Below are positions 1 through 12,842 of a DNA stretch of 64,000 bases, piece by piece. The notes beneath the pieces were generated by a model. The model was not told where the DNA came from. It was given only the letters and a program-made list of their open reading frames with translations, and ran no database searches. The stretch's first letter is position 1; every line of letters begins with the position of its first letter. Source of the stretch: Palaemon carinicauda. Lineage: Eukaryota; Arthropoda; Malacostraca; Decapoda; Palaemonidae. Location of the stretch: positions 111,399,671 to 111,463,670 of the forward strand of contig NC_090746.1 of the NCBI RefSeq assembly GCF_036898095.1, given 5' to 3'. The translations under genes were made by a program, and so were the position numbers.

Positions 1-71
1 TTGGCCTTTTGGTAAAGTTATCTCTGCAAAAGTATTCATTGATAAACAGACCAACCTCTCCAAATGCTTTG
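1..71 (+). CDS. CELF: CELF/Bruno-family RNA-binding protein, penultimate coding exon (partial)
   Basis: This is the 3' part of an exon cut by the window edge. Reading from base 2 it encodes PFGKVISAKVF followed by IDKQTNLSKCF, the first half of the third RNA-recognition motif of CELF proteins, which bind GU-rich RNA and act in splicing, translation and decay. The exon ends after base 71 at a consensus donor (gtaagt, 72-77), leaving one base of a Gly codon (phase 1). That phase matches the acceptor at 6327-6328, where the protein continues FVSY. The RNP1 motif (K-C-F-G-F-V-S-Y) is therefore split by the intron. The N-terminal part of the gene lies to the left of the window. Identification rests on near word-for-word agreement with the CELF1/2 C-terminus as I know it. 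Confidence 0.93.
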
Positions 72-1328
72 GTAAGTTTGATGAATGAGAGCATGATGGG
101 TAAATTTTTATTATTTGAATGTTCACTTCTCAATTCTTTTGCTTATTGCACAAACTATTTGCTTCTAGATAAAAGTTACAGTCTGATGAATTATGAGTGC
201 ACACGTATGGTGTAAGATATACTTTAATACACTGCTTTGTTATTCTTTGGGTTTAGTCATAAATTGTTTTTAAATTTATGATTTGAACTAACTTCTCATT
301 TCACAATGTTGTTGGTCCCTGTTAGTTGTGTTTTAGTTTTTGTGAAATAGAAAAATGCTCTATAATTTAAAGTGAAACGAGAAAAATTATAAATGTATGT
401 TAATGTTGTTGCTTTAACTACTTTAATTTCCTACTGCTGAACTATAAATCAATGTGAACATATTATATTGCTAATCAGTCTAAAACCTTTTGAGGTTTGG
501 CCACTTTCCATTTCTGGTTGTACCCCTTTTCATCTTTGTCGCTCAACGATAGTTCACTTTTAGTGGAGTTTGAAAGAGAAAATATTCATTTTGAATGAGC
601 TTAATTTTTCCCAAATAGAATGTTAATTTTTTACTTTTATACTGGATGGTTAAGAAAATTTACTTACGAATAATTTTTACATTATTAAAATAGAAGGGTG
701 AGTATTAAAGTAGTTATTTCTGCAGGTGATTTGAAGTACCGTACAGTTCTTAATATGGAGCAAATATATTATCTTTTTAGTTTTCATATACATTTGTAAT
801 TGATTCGAGTAATTGATATTTAAAGTGTCTTTAATGAAGTGACTAGTGGCCATGCATTACAATTGTACTGCTTTTTATATAAATTCTATATATACAGTAT
901 AGAATTTCTTATTTGACATTAAATAATTTTGATTATCAAGGCTAGTACCAGAGAACAAACAATAATGGGCACTGACACATTCATACTTCAACTGCTTAAT
1001 CATGAATGAACCCTGTAAAACAGCTTTACTTGATATAAGCAATTTCATACGCCAAAATATGTATCAGCTGTAATTGAAACCTCCCACCAATAATAACCAA
1101 TTCATTCCTCTATTTGTAGGGTATTCACTCATACGCTTCCTGTACACCAAAACATTGTTCACGCCATGTATCCAATCATTTCCAAGCCTTCCTGTCCTCC
1201 CTTATATCTTAAATTTCACTATTTTTACCAACCTATTATCCTCCTCCTTTCCACACAACAAGAAGCATTTCAAAACACTTATTTCAAATTACCTCTTTTC
1301 AGTATTATGTAGATGTCCTTCAGTTCAT
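72..1328. other. CELF intron, 5' portion
   Basis: AT-rich intronic DNA between the donor at 72 and the first LINE fragment. I see no coding exon, structured RNA or repeat that I recognise here. Confidence 0.6.
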
Positions 1329-2099
1329 ATTATTATTATCATCATTACTAGCCAAGCTACAACCGTGGTTGGAAAACCAGGATGGCAAAGGACCTCAACA
1401 GTGAAAAATAGCCCAGTAAGGAAAGGAATTAAGATGAAAATAAACTATATGAGAAGTATTGAACAATTAAAATTAATTTAATTACAGTACTGTACATTAA
1501 CACAGCTCTTCCATATATAAACTATAAAAAGAGACTTACATCAGTCTTCAACCTAAAAACATTTGCTTCAAGTTTGAACTTTTGAAGTTCTACCGATTCA
1601 ACTACCCAATTAGGGAGATCATTCCTCAACTTGGTCACAGCTGGAATAAAACTTCTAGAATACTGTGTAGTATTGAAAGCCTCATGATGGAGAAGGCCTG
1701 ACTATTAGAATTAACTGCATGCCTAGTTTTATGAACAGAAGATCTGAATGTGAAGGATGATGAGAATTATGAAAAATCTTATGCAAAATGCATAACGATC
1801 TAATTGAATGATGGTGCCAGAGATAATATTTAGATCAGGAATAAGAAATTTAATAGACTTTAAGTTCCTGTCCAACAAATTAAGATGAGATTCAGCAGCT
1901 GAAGACCAGACAGGAGAACAATACTTGAACAAGGTGGAATGAAAGAATAAAAACACTTCTTCAGAATAGATTGATCACTGAAAATCTTAAAAGATTTTCT
2001 CAATAAGAAAATTTTATGTGGAATTGAAGAAGACGCCGATCTAATGTGTTTCTCAAAAGTAATTTCGCTGTCAAGAATCACACCTAAAATTTTAAGTCA
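1329..2099 (-). mobile_element. CR1-like LINE, 3' fragment with (AAT)n tail
   Basis: Read on the minus strand this is the C-terminal part of a non-LTR reverse transcriptase, with words such as YCSPVWSSAAESHLNLLDRN and FLIPDLNI, broken by stops and frameshifts. It is followed by the element's 3'UTR (gggctatttttcactgttg-like) and a short ATT/AAT tail at 1329-1345. The same coding segment recurs at 37493-37948 and 51800-52040. Dead, 5'-truncated copy. Confidence 0.8.
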
Positions 2100-2105
2100 T
2101 ACAGA

Positions 2106-2535
2106 GTTTATTATTATTACTAGCCAAGCTACACCCTTAATTGGAAAGTCAACAGGGAAAGCCCACTAGTGTGAAAAGGAAATAGAGAAGCTATTTCAAA
2201 TAAACTATAAATCATACAAAAATATATTAGATCAGTAACATTGATAAATAGACAAGTAGTAAACTATATGAAACAAGAATTATGTCATTTTCAACAAATT
2301 TGAATTTATAATGTTCCACAGATTCACTCACCAGATTAGGAAGACTTATTCCAGAACCTGTGGAATAAAACATCTAAAACACAGTGTAGTATTGAGCCTT
2401 ATGCTGGAGAAGGCAAGACTTTAATTTAACTGCCTGCTTATATAGTACTTTGTGCTGGATGTACAGACTGGGAAAATCTGAATGCAAAGGATCTTCAGAT
2501 TTATGAAATATCATGCACAGAGAACTAAAGGAATG
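2106..2535 (-). mobile_element. CR1-like LINE, second 3' fragment, nested in an RTE-like LINE
   Basis: Begins (plus view) with tattattattactagccaag, the microsatellite tail and 3' end of the same LINE family as 1329-2099, and contains a diverged 3'UTR and C-terminal coding. At about 2536 the sequence switches abruptly to the C-terminus of a different LINE, so this copy appears inserted there. Confidence 0.65.
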
Positions 2536-3665
2536 ATCATCATCATCTTCGGCTTTCAAATCAATACTTCTCCATTCATAATCTACTTCACGCTTCATAT
2601 TCCTCAGCCATGTAGGCCTGGGTCTTTAACTCTTCTAGTGTCTTGTGGTGGGAGCCCAGTTTTAAGTTTGGTGAATAATCTCTCTTGGAAAGTGCAAAGA
2701 GCATACTCAAACCATTTCTATCTACCCATCATCATGATATTTTTAATCCTGTCCTGCCACTTAACTCCCAATATTCTTCCGAGTGCTTTTTCTCAAATCT
2801 ACAAAATCTGTTGGATATTGTTTCATTGTCATACCATGATTCATGTTAATACAGTAACACTGATATCACTAAACTGATATATAGCCTGATTTTTATATAT
2901 AATTTCAGGCAATTTGATTCCCAAATTTTACTTGACCTAGCCATTGTCTGATTTGCATTTTTCATTCTTTCATTAAACTCCAATTATAAAGACCCCGTAT
3001 TAGAGATCATACTTCAAGTACAGTATTTAAATGATTCCACTCATTAATCCTTTCTCCTTCCAATGATATTTCATCTTCCATTGCATATTTCGTTCTCATC
3101 ATCTCTTTCTGTCTTCTATTTATCTCCCAACCTCATGTGATATTTCGTGCATTCTGGTAAGCAAGCTTTGTAAGTCCTGTGGTGTTTTGCTAATAAGGAC
3201 AGCTAATTTACTGTTACCAATCCAGTCCAATCCTTCTCTTGTTCTATGCTTTACAAAATCCACGAGGAGGATAAACAACATAGGCGACAACACATTCCCT
3301 TGGAGTACTCCACTGTTCACTGGAAATCATTTAATAGGACTCCATTAACATTAATTTTGCACTTGCTATCCTCATGAACACAATCAAATTTACTTATTTA
3401 AGAGGAACTCCATAATAACACACTCCACAAAATTTGCCGGTGCACGGTATCAAACGCTTTTTGGTAGTGCATAAATGCCATAAAAAGTGGATTTTTATAT
3501 TCAAGACACTGCTGTACAACATGTCTTGAAATGCAAATCTGGTCAGTACAATGTCTACCTTTTTTAAATCCTGCTTGTTCATCTGTTAGCTTTTCCTCAA
3601 TCGTTCTCTCTAGTCTCCTTTGAATGAGTATACTATATATTTTCATGACAACTGACAAAAGTGTG
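2536..3665 (-). mobile_element. Degenerate RTE-like LINE (RT domain to C-terminus)
   Basis: Minus-strand RT remnants in the expected order. An N-terminal RT segment (EEKLTDEQAGFKKGRHCTDQ, about 3520-3600), a motif A region (FMAFMHYQKAFDTVHR, about 3440-3490), a motif B/C region (SGVLQGNVLSPMLFILLVDF, about 3230-3320), then the conserved C-terminus with RPRPTWLR-type words at about 2600. Multiple frameshifts and stops show it is dead. Related C-terminal pieces occur at 46778-46945 and 63940-64000. Confidence 0.75.
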
Positions 3666-3689
3666 ATACCTCATTAATTATTGCAATCA

Positions 3690-4480
3690 GCGAGATCTTT
3701 TTTTTGCCATTTTCACTAACTCTCCTAGCTCCCATTCATCAGCATTTGTCTCCGTGCCACAAAGGAATGACAGTACCAGAAATTAATATCCAAGTCAGGG
3801 ATAACAAAAAAAAAAGAAAAAATGACAAAAAAAAAAAAATTAAGAATATCCAACAAATTTAAATGAGAGTCTGCAGCTAAAGACCAGACAGGAAAAATAT
3901 TCAAAACGATAGAATAAAAGAATTGAGACATTTCCTCAGAGTAGATTGATAAAAAACAATCATTCAATCTCCCAATGCATTTTTTTTTTTTTTTTGCAAT
4001 TGAAAAAGACCAGATGTGTTTCTCAATTTTAAACTAATTGTGTCAACAGTTAGAGACATTGTTAATGAAAATATGTCTATGTAGAGAAGCCACTGTCTTT
4101 TACCTTACAATCATACTTTTATATTTGTTTGGGTTCAATTTCATCCCCTATGCTAATTTCTAAATAAATGGATTCTGCAACCATAAGTTTACATTCTGTA
4201 TATAAATTGATGCAATAAGGTAGCATCATCTATGTATGTCACAAGCTTGTTTTCAATGCCAAATCACATGTGCAAATATGGGGTAAGTAATGAGCCTAGA
4301 ACATTTCCTGATAAACACCAGATAGTGTACTACATTTTCCTATAATCTATTGTTCCCATCAACAACTCTCTGTTTATATTACATATAAATTCAATAATAT
4401 ATTAGCAGCTTTGACCTTTATTGTACCTAGGTAAATTGGATTGTCTGCAAACCTTTGTGCAAGGCGGGGTAAAAAAAAGT
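3690..4480 (-). mobile_element. CR1-like LINE RT fragment
   Basis: Minus-strand remnants of the same family as 1329-2099, but from further upstream. They cover the YxDD-like catalytic region (words like VTYIDDATLLHQ around 4210-4250), then LNPNK-like sequence, then ADSHLNLLD at about 3850. Interrupted by A-runs and indels; no intact ORF. Confidence 0.65.
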
Positions 4481-6326
4481 GATTGTATTCCTAAACATTA
4501 ATTTTAACACTTAATCCTATATCAAGACATTAATCATCCCAGGAAGTAGCTCCTGATATCAAATACAAACTAGAAATAATGTAGTGGAGATAAATGATTC
4601 TATTAGATTACCATCAGAATAACTGTTTAAGCCTTAAGCTAATGTTAATTTAGATCCACTGATGAAATAGCTTCTCCACTAAAGGAAATTTGCAGTTTAG
4701 GAAATGAAGAATGATTTGTAAATAATTTGAATGCACAAAATTTTGACTGCTTGTCGTGTCTGTAATGTTTGAATATTTTTTCAATTTTATAAACACGGTT
4801 ATTGCAGATATAAGTCGGATTTCTTCAAGAGGATAAAATTTACTATACTTGATCAATATTAGTATGTGGGGTTTTCATTTTATATTCGGAATCTTTGCGA
4901 AGGATCACAAAGGCGCGGTTTACAAAGCAGTATCTTAAAGCCTACAGAAAATACAAGCTTTAATATTTGTGTTTCCAAAGTCAAGATTTTGAAAATATTT
5001 CTTCTCAAAGAGCCTGATTTTCAAGACAAACAATGGAAACAAAGATATTTAGCTCGGTAATTTTATTATTTCGTTCCTGTCATTTATCAATGTTGATTTA
5101 CATTTGATTATCCTAGAGACAAAAATCCTGATCAAGGACTTTTTTATATCCAAAGAATATTAGAATATTATCAAAACTTTCCAGATGACTACTGGGTGTA
5201 AAATGGTATTTGATTGAATGATGTTATGAAATTTATGACATAAAATTTAGGACAGAACCAAGGACTCTTTGAGATTATTGAGGTTATTGAATGCAGTCAT
5301 AAATATTTAAATTGTTGAAAATATAAGTTAGAAATTACTTTAAGCACATTTATTCACTACGGCATACCATTCTTACATTTAAAGACCTAGAAAAATTTAA
5401 TTTCAATGAAAAATATCCTGCTATTATCCAATTAGGGCATTCTGGTCTAATTTTCAAAGATGTATTTTTGCTTTTGATAAAAAATTTTTAAGCAGCACAT
5501 CAGAATGTGTTCATTCACTATTTGGGTCTCTTCATATATGAATTGCAAGGGTGGCAGTCACAAGGGTTTGCTCAAGAAAAACCTTTTTAAGCAATGATAC
5601 TGCCTTGTAATAAAGTGATCATGTACCAAAGATGGAAATTTTTATATATTATATCTTTCAAACTTTGAATTCTTTGTAACAAGCCAAATTGGTATATATA
5701 TAGTACTGTATATGGAAATGAGATAATTTCTCTACACACATAATAAAAAATCATCATGTTGAATACACTAGTCCATGGTAAATAAAAAGATAATTCCTCT
5801 ACACAAAGAAGAAAAAATATTTGTTGGACAGTCTATGGTAAACCTTTATGCAACAGGGTCGAGTGTATGCTTTTCATACATTTTTCTTTTAAAAATTAAA
5901 CTTTTTTTGGTGGGACAAACATCATAAACATTACCTGTGCGAGTCACTGCCTTAATGAGCAGCGAAGATTGTGAAAACACCCAAAAACTTATAAAGGGTA
6001 CACTAGAAATGGTTAAAAGTGCCTTCTTAATCTGTTAGTGGAGCATTGCTAAAACAATTAAAATTTGTATGAACTTGTAGTCATTTTGAACATTAATTAC
6101 AAATAGAATTTGTCTTTCATATGTCAACATCTGAATGTATGACGATCAGGTACGAGAGTAAACACGTAAAGCTGGTTTATAGGCCCAGTTAATTGTGACG
6201 AGTTACTTACATGAGATTGTCTCTAATTTCTCCTTCATTGCTTTTGATTTCAGTTCAGTGTATAATAGCGGAGATATAAAATGAATCGGTATACCTTTTG
6301 ATGTAACAGAAACTTTGTTTCATTTT
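4481..6326. other. CELF intron, 3' portion
   Basis: AT-rich intron sequence without a recognisable element or exon, leading to the acceptor of the CELF terminal exon. Confidence 0.55.
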
Positions 6327-6328
6327 AG

Positions 6329-6456
6329 GTTTTGTGTCCTATGACAATGCATTGGATGCTCAGCGGGCAATCCAGCACATGAATGGACAACAGATTGGTA
6401 ACAAGCGCTTGAAGGTGCAGCTGAAGCGCTCTAAAACTGACTCCAAGCCATATTAA
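6329..6456 (+). CDS. CELF: CELF/Bruno-family protein, terminal coding exon
   Basis: The exon opens after a pyrimidine-rich acceptor ending in ag (6327-6328). Its first two bases complete the Gly codon begun at base 71. It encodes [19 protein letters not shown] and then the hallmark CELF C-terminus, [16 protein letters not shown], ending at TAA (6454-6456). This finishes RRM3: alpha-helix 2 ([10 protein letters not shown]) and beta-4 (KRLKVQLK). The ending is closer to CELF1/2 than to CELF3-6, whose ends differ after LKRPK. The stop is followed at once by cag|gtattt, a plausible donor, so a 3'UTR intron is possible. Predicted role: nuclear and cytoplasmic RNA binding. The gene converges with FUOM. 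Confidence 0.95.
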
Positions 6457-7037
6457 CAGGTATTTTGTTTTGATTGAGCAATATACATCTGTTTTGGAAG
6501 GAAAACTATTTCCATTACTTACACATACAGTATTTTGAAGTTCTAATTTTACATTTCCTTATTTCAAGTACAGTATTTAAAAATACATCAGTATTTATAT
6601 ACAAATAAATAAATATATGTATCATGTCAGTTAGAGGCCTGGCAGCAGTACCTAAGACAATCTTTTGTAATGGAAATAGACAAACAATACTCATGATCAG
6701 GGATAATTTTTGGCCGCATATCAGGAAAATAAAAATTGTTGAAAGTCGTTGTGCCAGTATACGTAGTCTATTATTGTGTGCAAATATACGTCCTTTGGAG
6801 TCTTTCAGTAAAAGTAAATCAGAAAAAGTAAATGTGATGCTTTTAGTTTTGAATTATAGCACTGTACTGTATGCTAACTTTTGTGGGGGTTTCTTTTGTA
6901 TACTGATGATGTTTCAACTCTCAACAGTGAGGCACTTAAATGTTGAAAATTGTAAGTGGTAAACAGTTATGAGAATGTCTTAATTAAGTGTATTTTATTC
7001 TTTCTCAAAATATTGAGCAACTGTTGTATGTAAACCC

Positions 7038-7043
7038 AATAAA
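7038..7043 (+). other. Candidate proximal poly(A) signal for CELF
   Basis: Canonical AATAAA, 582 nt past the CELF stop codon, in an A-rich context. No direct evidence of use. Confidence 0.35.
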
Positions 7044-10000
7044 AAATAAAAATGTCAAATTAATTTTAAGAGTATCATAGTTTCTGTAAATGTGCATAAA
7101 TTTGCATATTTTATGATCACTTGTAGTACATATCCATACCCATACCTCATAACTGTTTGCAAGTCTTGCAAGAGACTACAGAATATATGTTCATCTGTAG
7201 TTAATGTTCAGACTGCTCAAAGGCTCTGTGATACCTCTAGTGTTGTGAATACAGTAAAATTCTTACCATCACTTCAGATTAAAACCATTTACACAAAATA
7301 ATTTATGATTTCTCATTATTCATTTTATTTTATTTTTAATCTTTTTATAATTACTGAAGTGAAGTGATGACTAGAGTTGCAGCTGTTATGTTTTATCAGT
7401 AAAAGTTGCCACTAACTTTTTCAATCTGTTGTGTTGTGGCATTAAGGTTGCCTTGTATACTGTAATTAACTACATACCGACTGTTGAATATAATGGCCTT
7501 TACAATTAATGAACACTAAAAAATTAGGAGACTAAGCTGGTAGATTGCAGTGACTTAAACATGTTACAAGATAAATTGTACAATGCCTTAAAAGAGAATT
7601 TTCTTTGGGAGCTTCCATATTTTAGGAACCTTTTCCATTCCATGTTTCTGAGGTGAATTGAAGGACAATTACTGCCATAAAGTTTTGACAAAACCATTAA
7701 ATATTGTGTCCTACATGAGACGTGTTTATACGTTTATATTTCTTAAATATAAATCCTATCCTTGTATTATGAATTTCCCCCAAATATGCCTTTAGTTTTC
7801 AACTTCATGACCACTAATGGAGCTTCCGACTAACATTTACTTCGTGTAATGAAAAATTGGTACAATAAATGAACTGTTTTTAAACCTGATGATTAGTTCA
7901 TGCAGTCTCGATATTATTACTGAAATGTTTCATTATTGTCATGGTAGTTTTAATTGCAAATAGTTTGTTTTGTTGCTTAAAATTTTAGCCATAATTTTTA
8001 CACTGTTTGTTATGATGAATTGTCCACATGGATTTGTTTTTAAACCTTGAAAGGAATGTCTAGGACTTTTGTGTTTGTGATTCTCTGAAAGTAAATCTAC
8101 TTAGTCCTTTTTTTTTTTACTCATTAATGTACTGTATTTTGTTTGCTGTGCATGCTTTAAGGTCACTGGACACGTATGTGATACATTTTCTGCTAGTCAT
8201 GCTAGTCATAGGAAACATTCCAGCTGAATTCTCACCAGGAGATGGTTGCAGGAGTACAGATTTCATGTTGCATGGATCCTTATACAAGTTTGGTTTTGTG
8301 CAATGACTTATACGTGTTTTTCTTTTTTTCCGTTGGCGACCTAGCTGCCATGTTGTGCTGTTCTGCCCCGTGCCCCGTATTGCCTGCCGTCCGTATAACA
8401 GTGTCTACGTCCTTCTCCCATCTTCGTAGCACGTCTCATGCGTACGTATGTATACGTATGTGTATGCCATGTGGTTGTATACACTGTGCAGCTGCTGTAA
8501 AATCACTCAAGCTAGCAGAAAACTATACTAACCTGTCATCAAACCTATCATCATAAAAAATATCAGAGCTGTAACTGGACTCACAGCAGTGCTCGTCTTA
8601 AAACACATTTATTGTCTCTTGACAACCTCACCAAAAAAAATAAAAGCTAATACTGCTTTTTTGTACAAATGAAAAATTTATAAGATTAAATGCATTTTTA
8701 GTAGATGTTTACTTAGGGGTAAATAAAAAAATGTATACTGTCTTTTTATCATCTTATACCAAGTTCATTACATAAGAGATGGATTAAATTCATACCTATG
8801 TAAAAAGATTTAATTGTCCAACATTAATATCTTCGATATTGGTGAGTGAACACATTTTAGAAATATAATGGTAGCTTTACTTGCACAGATTATTTTTATC
8901 TTTTGAAAGAACTGATTTAATTTAGAATTTAATTTTCTATGGAAAGAAAAATTATTTTGAATGGTCGCTAACCAAGTTTTTAGTAGAAGCTGTAGCTACA
9001 TTTAAATGGCAGCTTTGCAATTTCTTACATTTAAAACAAAAGAAGAGATCATTAGATGACAACTCATGTACTTATGTGCCATGGCTCCTTAAAACAAAAC
9101 ACACTAGATGGTATATTGTGTTTTCAATATATATATATACATATATATATACATATATATAAATATATTACTTGATACATGTTTTGTAAATGTGCTATTA
9201 AATTTGGAATGCATGCTTATATACATATTCACATATTGTCTTGTACTTTCATGTATTGCACAAAAACATAAAAACATGATTTTATTAGTACAGTACAAAA
9301 GTTTAAGGCTTTTGTATAGTGATGTAGTGATTCAAGGTCATATTTTTATAGCAATCATGCATTGCTTTCTAAAGACATGATTTATGTCAAGTCTTCAAGA
9401 ACTAGATGTAGAATGACAAATCTTCCAGTCATTTCATCTCTTGTCTAAAAAACACGTGTAGGTGTAAGAACATTGAAGAACTTTTTTTCAAGCTTTTTTT
9501 TTGTCTTCTGAAACAAACCTATGATTTAACTGGCCTTAAGGCATACGTAGAGTGTCTAGTATTGAATTAGGCCTGTGATATAGTTACTAACAGAATTAGT
9601 AAAATTATTATTTTTAACTATGTATATACATATATATCTATATATATTGTAAAATTCTTTATTTGTTCTTATGCCACACATTTATGACGAGAGCTTATAT
9701 GATACCTCGATAAGTCAGGGGTAAGTGGTCAAAATGGATAGTAGCCAAGTAGTGGTCACGTTGGGCAAAGACATTAACTAGTCTAAAGAGTTTCAAAGTG
9801 AGGGAATAAAGAGGTTGTTTCTTCTTTAACTATAATGCTATTATCATTTGGTAATCAATTTTACCCGTTCCAATTTGTAGAACTGGGCATTTCAGTTCAA
9901 GTGGGAAGTATACCTCTAAAATTAATTCTCAAGTTACAGAACCCATGCTTTCAGGAAGAAGAGTAAAATTTCCAAATGCTCTTCATCATTCAGTCACATG

Positions 10001-12286
10001 ATAAACTCCTGTAATTTAACAAAGACAAATGATAATGCACAAATTAAACATAAATCTTGCCATGCTCCTGTTGGAGATCTATATAGGTAAAAACTTTTCC
10101 TTTGTGTCAAACAAATGAGAAGCAGAGGCTTGTTACTCACAAAGACATAAGGTAGCAGGTCAGTGTGATTTCAGATAGGTATTTATATATCTGTCTGACT
10201 CATAGCTCTAAGCTAACCAAAGACTGAAAATGTGTTTGTCTATGTTTGTCGTACCCAAGCCATGGTATTGAGGGGTCTGCAAGCCCAGTAAACCTTGTCA
10301 CCGCTACGTCTGTTTGCTGAAAATGGAGTTATACATGTTATTTATTATAAAAAAAAAAAGAAAATGAGTATGTTAATGTTATTCAGTGTCTCCTGTCAAT
10401 ATTTCAGTTTCGGGAAAGGGGGGGATATTCCATTTTAAATGTAAACCTAATTATTCACTCGCCAAAAGGTCAATGCCATCTCTGTGCCTTTATTTTTCAT
10501 TGCTTTTAATACTTACATTGCAGCTATGAAAAAAAGTCACTTCAGTTCCGTATCAGTCTTTTTTAAGAGACACTAGTTGATGCCATGTTACATTATAGGA
10601 GAGCTTTCATGTGTTGGTGGATGTGCTATTTAATATGTAGTTGTGTTAAAAGATATATATATAGAGGTAGGTATAGAGGGAAGTTATTGATTTTTTTGAT
10701 TGTTTATTTTTTTTTTCATTAGTGTTGTATTCAGCAGTAAATATGGTAAAATATATTGATATATAAACCTATATATTTAGTGTATCAAATGTGTTCTGTT
10801 GGGTTTGTTACTAAGAATCAGTATGTATGCATGTAGTCATTAGTCGTTTGGTTTCTTTATTTTTCAATGAGTTCACAGGTTTTGTCAATTGATCTTTGTT
10901 GTCATTGTAAACCTGTTACCTTTGTAAACTCCAGTATTGTGGTTTGTGTTTTTCTGGTGTGCCTCACCATTATTGATTTATGTGAGATTTGGGGTTATTG
11001 GAGTTTACCTAAGACATTTTAACAATTGCCAAAAAAATTCTTTTTTTTTTTTTGCACTTTTAAGTTAGTTGTATATGAGTTTTCTGGTGAATATGTTTCC
11101 TATTCCACTTACATGGTTAGGTGTCTTACTATGTATGGTCCTATTTCTTTTGTGTGTCATATTCTTCTGCTTTTGTTAACTTGCCGCATGTTTAAAGGAT
11201 TTTGAAGAAGGGGAAGTGATTTACATTTAGTGTTATGTGTAGGTTACGTTTGTATATGTACTTAAATACCTTTAAGTAAGTAATCAAATGGCTGAGTTAA
11301 CTTCAAAGTTTTGCCTTTGAAATTTTTGCAAGGTTCATGGATCCTAAAAGTATTCTTTGATACTTTGATATTTTGAGTACTTCATAAGTGAAGCTCTAGT
11401 GCATTGCACAAATACAGTAGCGATGGATTTTTAATTTTATTTTGAAAATGCTGTGTAATGCTTCCCCTTCAAGAGAAAGTGTTAACTCACGACCATTTTT
11501 CAGTGGTTACCGTTAAGCTACCTGTACTCAGGAAGAAGACTAATACAGTCGTTGTCCTGTCCCTATTAACCAGAGGACTAACATTCAGAGGAGATATGTG
11601 ATTATTAAGTCATTGCCACACCAATATGTGTATTTGTTCATGTCATGCAAAGTTCTTCCATTGTGAAATTTTGTCAATGGAAACTTTGTTCACATCTTAT
11701 ATAAAACTTCATGCTGGATGCCAAAAGCATGGCCCCTCCCCCCACCCCATTTCAGGCTCTGATAATATACTGTGATTCAAGACCATTGAATGTGCATATT
11801 GTGTAGATGTTTTGCTTTGTATGAATGTAAAATAACCAAATAAAAAGTATATTGGCAGTGTGCTTATACCGCATCAAGATGCAGAAATGTTGCAAAACAA
11901 AATTTAAAAAGCATTGGATATTGTATGAACTAGGTAAAGTCTCATTTTCAGGGTAAATAAATTCAACTAAAGGGATTTGATTTTTGTTTACCTTTTCTAA
12001 CTCCTCATGTTGTGAATTGGTTGTGTAGGGCTTTTGATATATATATATGTTCAGTGCCTGTTTGGGGAAACAATAGAAGTGTATTGTCTGCTTGCACATA
12101 CATTGAATGTAATATGACAGTTGTGGCCTATGTAAAAACAACTTATTGAGAGAAAACTATGTGTTTTTCCTTAAGTGTTTCCTTTAGAAGCCAGTTACTA
12201 AGGCTTAACTAAACTCATGATCTTGTGTTAAAAGTGGAAGTTTTGACAACAGATATGTGAACTTCATCTTGAAACGATAGTTTGTA

Positions 12287-12292
12287 AATAAA
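12287..12292 (+). other. Candidate distal poly(A) signal for CELF
   Basis: Canonical AATAAA followed by a run of T at 12294-12306, a U-rich downstream-element-like arrangement, at the end of the transposon-poor interval. Confidence 0.35.
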
Positions 12293-12604
12293 GTTTTTTT
12301 TTTTTTAGTAAATTTCCAAGCAAGTATCTGGTATGAATTACTTCCATTTTACTTATACAAGAACGTGCCTGTTGAAGCTAATTCTGTTTGGATGTATTGT
12401 TGTGCGAGGGGACAATACCTGTCATGTGAGTAGTTGTAATTTTCTACTTCCAAGCAGCCAACCTGTAATTTTGTAATGAAATGTACAATGATAGCAGCAG
12501 AAGAATAAAGTATTTTCAAAGGAAGAGTTTATTTACTTATTCACCTTATGTTTGTGTGTCATGTTTTAAATTAAATTTCTGTATTTGTGGAATGCATATG
12601 AATT

Positions 12605-12842
12605 TTAACCCTTTTACCCCCAAAGGACGTACTGGTACGTTTCACAAAAGCCATTCCTTTACCCCCATGGACGTACCGGGACGTCCTTGCAAAAAAATGC
12701 TATAAAGAATATTTTTTTCATATTTTTGATAATTTTTTGAGCAATTTAAAAAAAATATACTGCAAAATGTGCTGGGAAAAAAATAACCCCATGGGGGTTA
12801 AGGGTTGGAAATTTCCAAATAGCCTGGGGGTAAAAGGGTTAA
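12605..12842. mobile_element. piggyBac-type MITE with TTAA target duplication
   Basis: Bounded by TTAA at 12605-12608 and 12839-12842. Immediately inside are perfect 13-bp inverted repeats, CCCTTTTACCCCC (12609-12621) and GGGGGTAAAAGGG (12826-12838). A second, internal inverted motif (ggacgtac / gggggttaaggg) follows. The 238-bp length, absence of coding, TTAA duplication and C-rich ends match non-autonomous piggyBac-like elements. Confidence 0.8.

Larger units (their letters stand above)
6457..12604 (+). other. Transposon-poor region after CELF stop, candidate long 3'UTR
   Basis: About 6.1 kb in which I recognise no LINE, DIRS, SINE or MITE, only short (TA)n runs near 9128-9165 and 9620-9650. 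Poly(A) signal candidates are AATAAA at 7038-7043 and 12287-12292; the latter directly follows tgta, giving a Pumilio-type TGTAAATA. The neighbourhood is otherwise saturated with elements, so selection on a long 3'UTR is a reasonable inference, though unproven. ORFs in it are short and look random. Confidence 0.4.

Noticed and set aside
1074..1481. 135-codon plus-strand ORF
   Set aside because: No similarity; its second half is the antisense of a LINE 3'UTR and tail.
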